In this document: in pieces, positions 32,283 to 34,109 of the stretch
Layout: the number at the start of each line of letters is the position of its first letter
Position numbering within the stretch: the stretch's first letter is position 1
Position numbers and translations under genes: made by a program
The notes under the pieces: model-generated
Told to the model about the DNA's origin: nothing
The model's input: only the letters and a program-made list of their open reading frames with translations
Databases searched by the model: none
Assembly (NCBI GenBank): GCA_023416695.1
Contig: JAEZGY010000016.1
Span: 1-34,109, forward strand
Source of the DNA: Bacillota bacterium
Lineage (GTDB): Bacteria > Bacillota > Clostridia > Lachnospirales > Lachnospiraceae
Length of the DNA stretch: 34,109 bases
Reading direction: 5' to 3'

Positions 32283-32745
32283 GCCATTCAAATGCATGTA
32301 ATTAAGAGGATTTTTAGTAGAAATGGTTGAATTAAAAGATGATAATATGATATTATTAAAGATGAGGAATAGAAACATTTCTTTGAATGGCTGCGTTTCT
32401 AATAAGGTTATTATAGCAGTAAATAATTGGACAACCAACAAATATCCCATACATTCAAATAAGTACTATACAAATCGTCATTTGCTGTGGGAGACTTCAC
32501 GAAATGTGAGGTTAGGAAAGATTTATTTGAATTTATGTGAACATAGGATAAGTACATATTAATTAGAATCTATGATAAATAATGAAGCAGGAGTATCTTA
32601 CGATATGGGGAGAGAAATCTGCTTTCAGAAGCCATTATTGATAATTATAGATTAAAAGCAATTTATTATTTCTTACTAATGAAAACAAATAAAAAAAGAA
32701 AGGTAGTATGAATTTTGCTTCTGAATCGATCATACGAGGGTGATT
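32283..32745. other. AT-rich region without a convincing gene
   Basis: The only sizeable open frame runs 32323-32562 (79 codons). It has no good ribosome binding site, is Asn/Ile/Lys/Tyr-rich as random AT-rich sequence would be, and matches nothing I know. A 60-codon frame on the other strand (32268-32450) is equally unsupported. TTGATA (32638-32643) with a weak TTTATT 18 bases later may be part of the promoter of the next gene. The stretch could be a decayed gene. Confidence 0.4.
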
Positions 32746-33135
32746 ATGGAGAACAAAAACAACAACACATTAGCATTAGTGCTAAGCATCGTAGGACTTA
32801 TTTTAGGTACCTTAGGAGCCATTTTATTCGGCATCTTCTGTGCAATACCTGGTTTAATCTGTGGTATTGTTGGTATGCTTCTTGGTTCTGACATGAAGAA
32901 AAAGACTCAGAATCAGGTTGGCGGGGCAGCTTTTGTAGTTGGCTTACTTGCACTTATTTTCTCTGCCATCTTTACAGTAGGCTGTGGAGCTTGTGGATCT
33001 CAATGTGGTGGTTATGGATGTAAAGGTATCGTTGGTGGTTCCTGTTCAGCTGTTAATGATGCAAATGATTACAGTGACGATATAAATGATGCCGTAAATG
33101 ATGCTTTAAAGGACCTTCAGGATTCATTAAATTAA
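32746..33135 (+). CDS. Small Cys-rich membrane protein (DUF4190-like)
   Basis: A 129-residue membrane protein. A short polar N terminus (MENKNNN) is followed by a glycine-rich hydrophobic hairpin (about 8-48), a basic turn (KKKTQNQ) and another span (about 58-79). This is the DUF4190-like plan of paired Gly-rich helices. A compact cysteine-rich segment follows (five Cys at 80, 83, 87, 92 and 100 amid Gly), then an acidic Asp/Asn-rich tail (103-129) with a regular DD/ND pattern. ATG 32746 lies 5 bases after GAGGG; a GTG at 32740 would add two residues. The Cys cluster may bind metal or form disulfides outside the cell. The function is unknown. Confidence 0.72.
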   Translation: MENKNNNTLALVLSIVGLILGTLGAILFGIFCAIPGLICGIVGMLLGSDMKKKTQNQVGGAAFVVGLLALIFSAIFTVGCGACGSQCGGYGCKGIVGGSCSAVNDANDYSDDINDAVNDALKDLQDSLN

Positions 33136-33207
33136 TAAGTAGAATACATAAGCAATAGAGGATAGAATAGTTATCTTTTATTTATTTACCAGTACGAGAG
33201 GACTAGT

Positions 33208-34002
33208 ATGAAACCATTTTTCAATATTTTCGGGGCGAAGGTACCATTATATGGGACTCTGATTGTAGCAGCTTATCTCATAGGTGTAGTGATAGCAATT
33301 CGTAATGCCAAAAAATATAATTTACCAAAAGAAGATATTATTTTTGCCAGTACCTATGCAGGAATTGGACTGGTGGTAGGTGCAAAGCTATTATATTTTG
33401 TGGCACTTTTTCCAAAACTAATGAATCACTTTGACCTGCTGTTTCAATACCCAGTAGAGTTTTTAGAATTAGCCTTTGGGGGATATGTATTTTATGGTGG
33501 CTTCATAGGGGTAGTGCTAGGGATATGGATTTATTGCGCTAGATATAAGGTGCCTAAGATGGCCATGGCCAATAGCCTAATTCCCGTTGTTCCATTTATA
33601 CATAGTATAGGAAGGATTGGATGCTTTATGGCTGGATGTTGTTATGGCATTCAATATGATGGACCATTTTGTGTGCATTTTCCTGTTAATGAATTAGTTC
33701 CTGAGCTAAATGAGGTTCCAAGGTTTCCAGTGCAGCTATTGGAAAGTGGCTTAAATATGATGTTATTCGTTGCTCTTATGATCTATGGAAGAAAGAAACG
33801 GCAGGATACTAAGATGTTTGGAATCTACCTAATCAGTTATTCCATTATTCGTTTTATCCTAGAGTTTCTTCGAGGAGATATTATAAGAGGACAATTTGGG
33901 GGACTTACCACTTCCCAGTGGGTTAGTATATTCCTTCTACCTGTGGGAGTTGGTTTGATAGTAAAAAAACGCAAATCCAATAATACGAAGGATTTAGTGT
34001 AA
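33208..34002 (+). CDS. Prolipoprotein diacylglyceryl transferase (Lgt) family protein
   Basis: A 264-residue polytopic membrane enzyme of the Lgt family, which transfers diacylglycerol from phosphatidylglycerol to the lipobox cysteine of prelipoproteins. The signature region is GRIGCFMAGCCYG (135-147), with the essential Arg136. PVQLLES (174-180), FLRGD (220-224) and TTSQW (234-238) also match. The position of Escherichia coli His103 (in HGGLIG) is tyrosine here (Tyr96 in VFYGGFIG), and the signature holds three Cys (139, 144, 145) where classic Lgt has Asn and Glu. It may therefore be a variant clostridial Lgt or a paralogue with a modified function. GAGAGGA precedes the start. The family call is firm; the standard activity is less so. 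Confidence 0.82.
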   Translation: MKPFFNIFGAKVPLYGTLIVAAYLIGVVIAIRNAKKYNLPKEDIIFASTYAGIGLVVGAKLLYFVALFPKLMNHFDLLFQYPVEFLELAFGGYVFYGGFIGVVLGIWIYCARYKVPKMAMANSLIPVVPFIHSIGRIGCFMAGCCYGIQYDGPFCVHFPVNELVPELNEVPRFPVQLLESGLNMMLFVALMIYGRKKRQDTKMFGIYLISYSIIRFILEFLRGDIIRGQFGGLTTSQWVSIFLLPVGVGLIVKKRKSNNTKDLV

Positions 34003-34012
34003 AATAAGCAAT

Positions 34013-34053
34013 AAAAAAGTAAGTATCTTGTAACTCAGATACTTACTTTTTTT
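34013..34053 (+). terminator. Terminator after the Lgt gene
   Basis: A 16-bp perfect stem (34013-34028 with 34037-34052) begins in an A run and ends in a T run. It separates the Lgt gene from the convergent tRNA. Confidence 0.9.
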
Positions 34054-34073
34054 ATGCTTATAAAAAGGTATTA

Positions 34074-34109
34074 TGCATCTAATGGGAGTCGAACCCATGC
34101 ACATGGCTC
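34074..34109 (-). tRNA. 3' part of a tRNA gene, cut by the right edge
   Basis: On the - strand the sequence shows a T-arm: stem ATGGG/CCCAT (34098-34094 and 34086-34082) around the loop TTCGACT, matching the TTCRANY pattern. It is followed by a 7-base acceptor strand TAGATGC and discriminator A at 34074. CCA is not encoded. The 5' half and the anticodon lie beyond the window, so the isoacceptor cannot be named. Confidence 0.75.

Noticed and set aside
32323..32562. A 79-codon open frame after the degV terminator
   Set aside because: It has no clear Shine-Dalgarno, AT-driven amino acid composition and no recognisable family. The opposite strand is also open over part of the region.

Overview
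The window looks like chromosomal DNA of an AT-rich, Gram-positive, endospore-forming clostridium, most likely a member of the Lachnospiraceae. The support is a sporulation sigma factor of the SigK type, strong AGGAGG-type ribosome binding sites, frequent GTG/TTG starts, a clostridial type IV pilus operon with fused PilM-PilN, a DUF5688-type protein and a small DUF6774-like protein. Nearly all genes lie on the + strand. The exceptions are an alpha-amylase-like gene, an AraC-type regulator and a partial tRNA at the right edge. No phage, transposase, CRISPR array or rRNA is visible.

Left part (1-8148): the 3' end of a diaminopimelate decarboxylase gene and its terminator, a convergent GH13 alpha-amylase-family gene, an orphan PTS EIIA(Glc)-type protein, sigK without a pro-sequence followed by a 59-residue protein, an aminopeptidase P, and a tandem pair of COG0523/CobW-type P-loop proteins. 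The first of the pair carries a large His/Cys metal-binding insert. The second is fused to a TIGR03943/YcgQ-like domain. The leader of the pair has a 9-bp hairpin over the ribosome binding site and a possible 6-codon upstream ORF.

Centre (8150-21276): an eleven-gene type IV pilus operon: pilB, pilT, pilC, major pilin, pilD, pilMN fusion, pilO, then four minor-pilin-like genes (GspI/PilV-like, a 768-residue PilX/GspK-like protein, GspH-like, GspJ/PilW-like), closed by a terminator. It contains assembly and retraction ATPases, the platform protein, the prepilin peptidase, an alignment complex and a minor-pilin set, so it could specify a complete retractile pilus in a monoderm. A GC-rich repeat-like segment follows, then a CYTH-domain protein and a membrane GGDEF-EAL protein whose EAL domain has lost metal ligands. 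Degenerate GGDEF-EAL proteins such as FimX control type IV pili elsewhere, so a functional link is plausible.

Right part (23691-34109): a YhhN-like membrane protein, a DUF5688 protein, a D-lactate dehydrogenase-type enzyme, an SRAP (YedK/HMCES) DNA-protein crosslink protein, and a Y-family DNA polymerase. The polymerase has a consensus promoter with a LexA box in its spacer, and that promoter is flanked by a perfect 12-bp inverted repeat. A small unknown gene is translationally coupled to the polymerase. These are followed by a divergent AraC regulator, a protein with a C-terminal J-domain-like HPD segment, a DegV fatty-acid-binding protein, a small Cys-rich membrane protein, an Lgt-like diacylglyceryl transferase with a substituted active-site position, and the 3' part of a tRNA on the - strand.

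Starts were moved inward from the longest open frame wherever a ribosome binding site and family alignment agreed. All functional calls rest on recognised motifs, not database searches.
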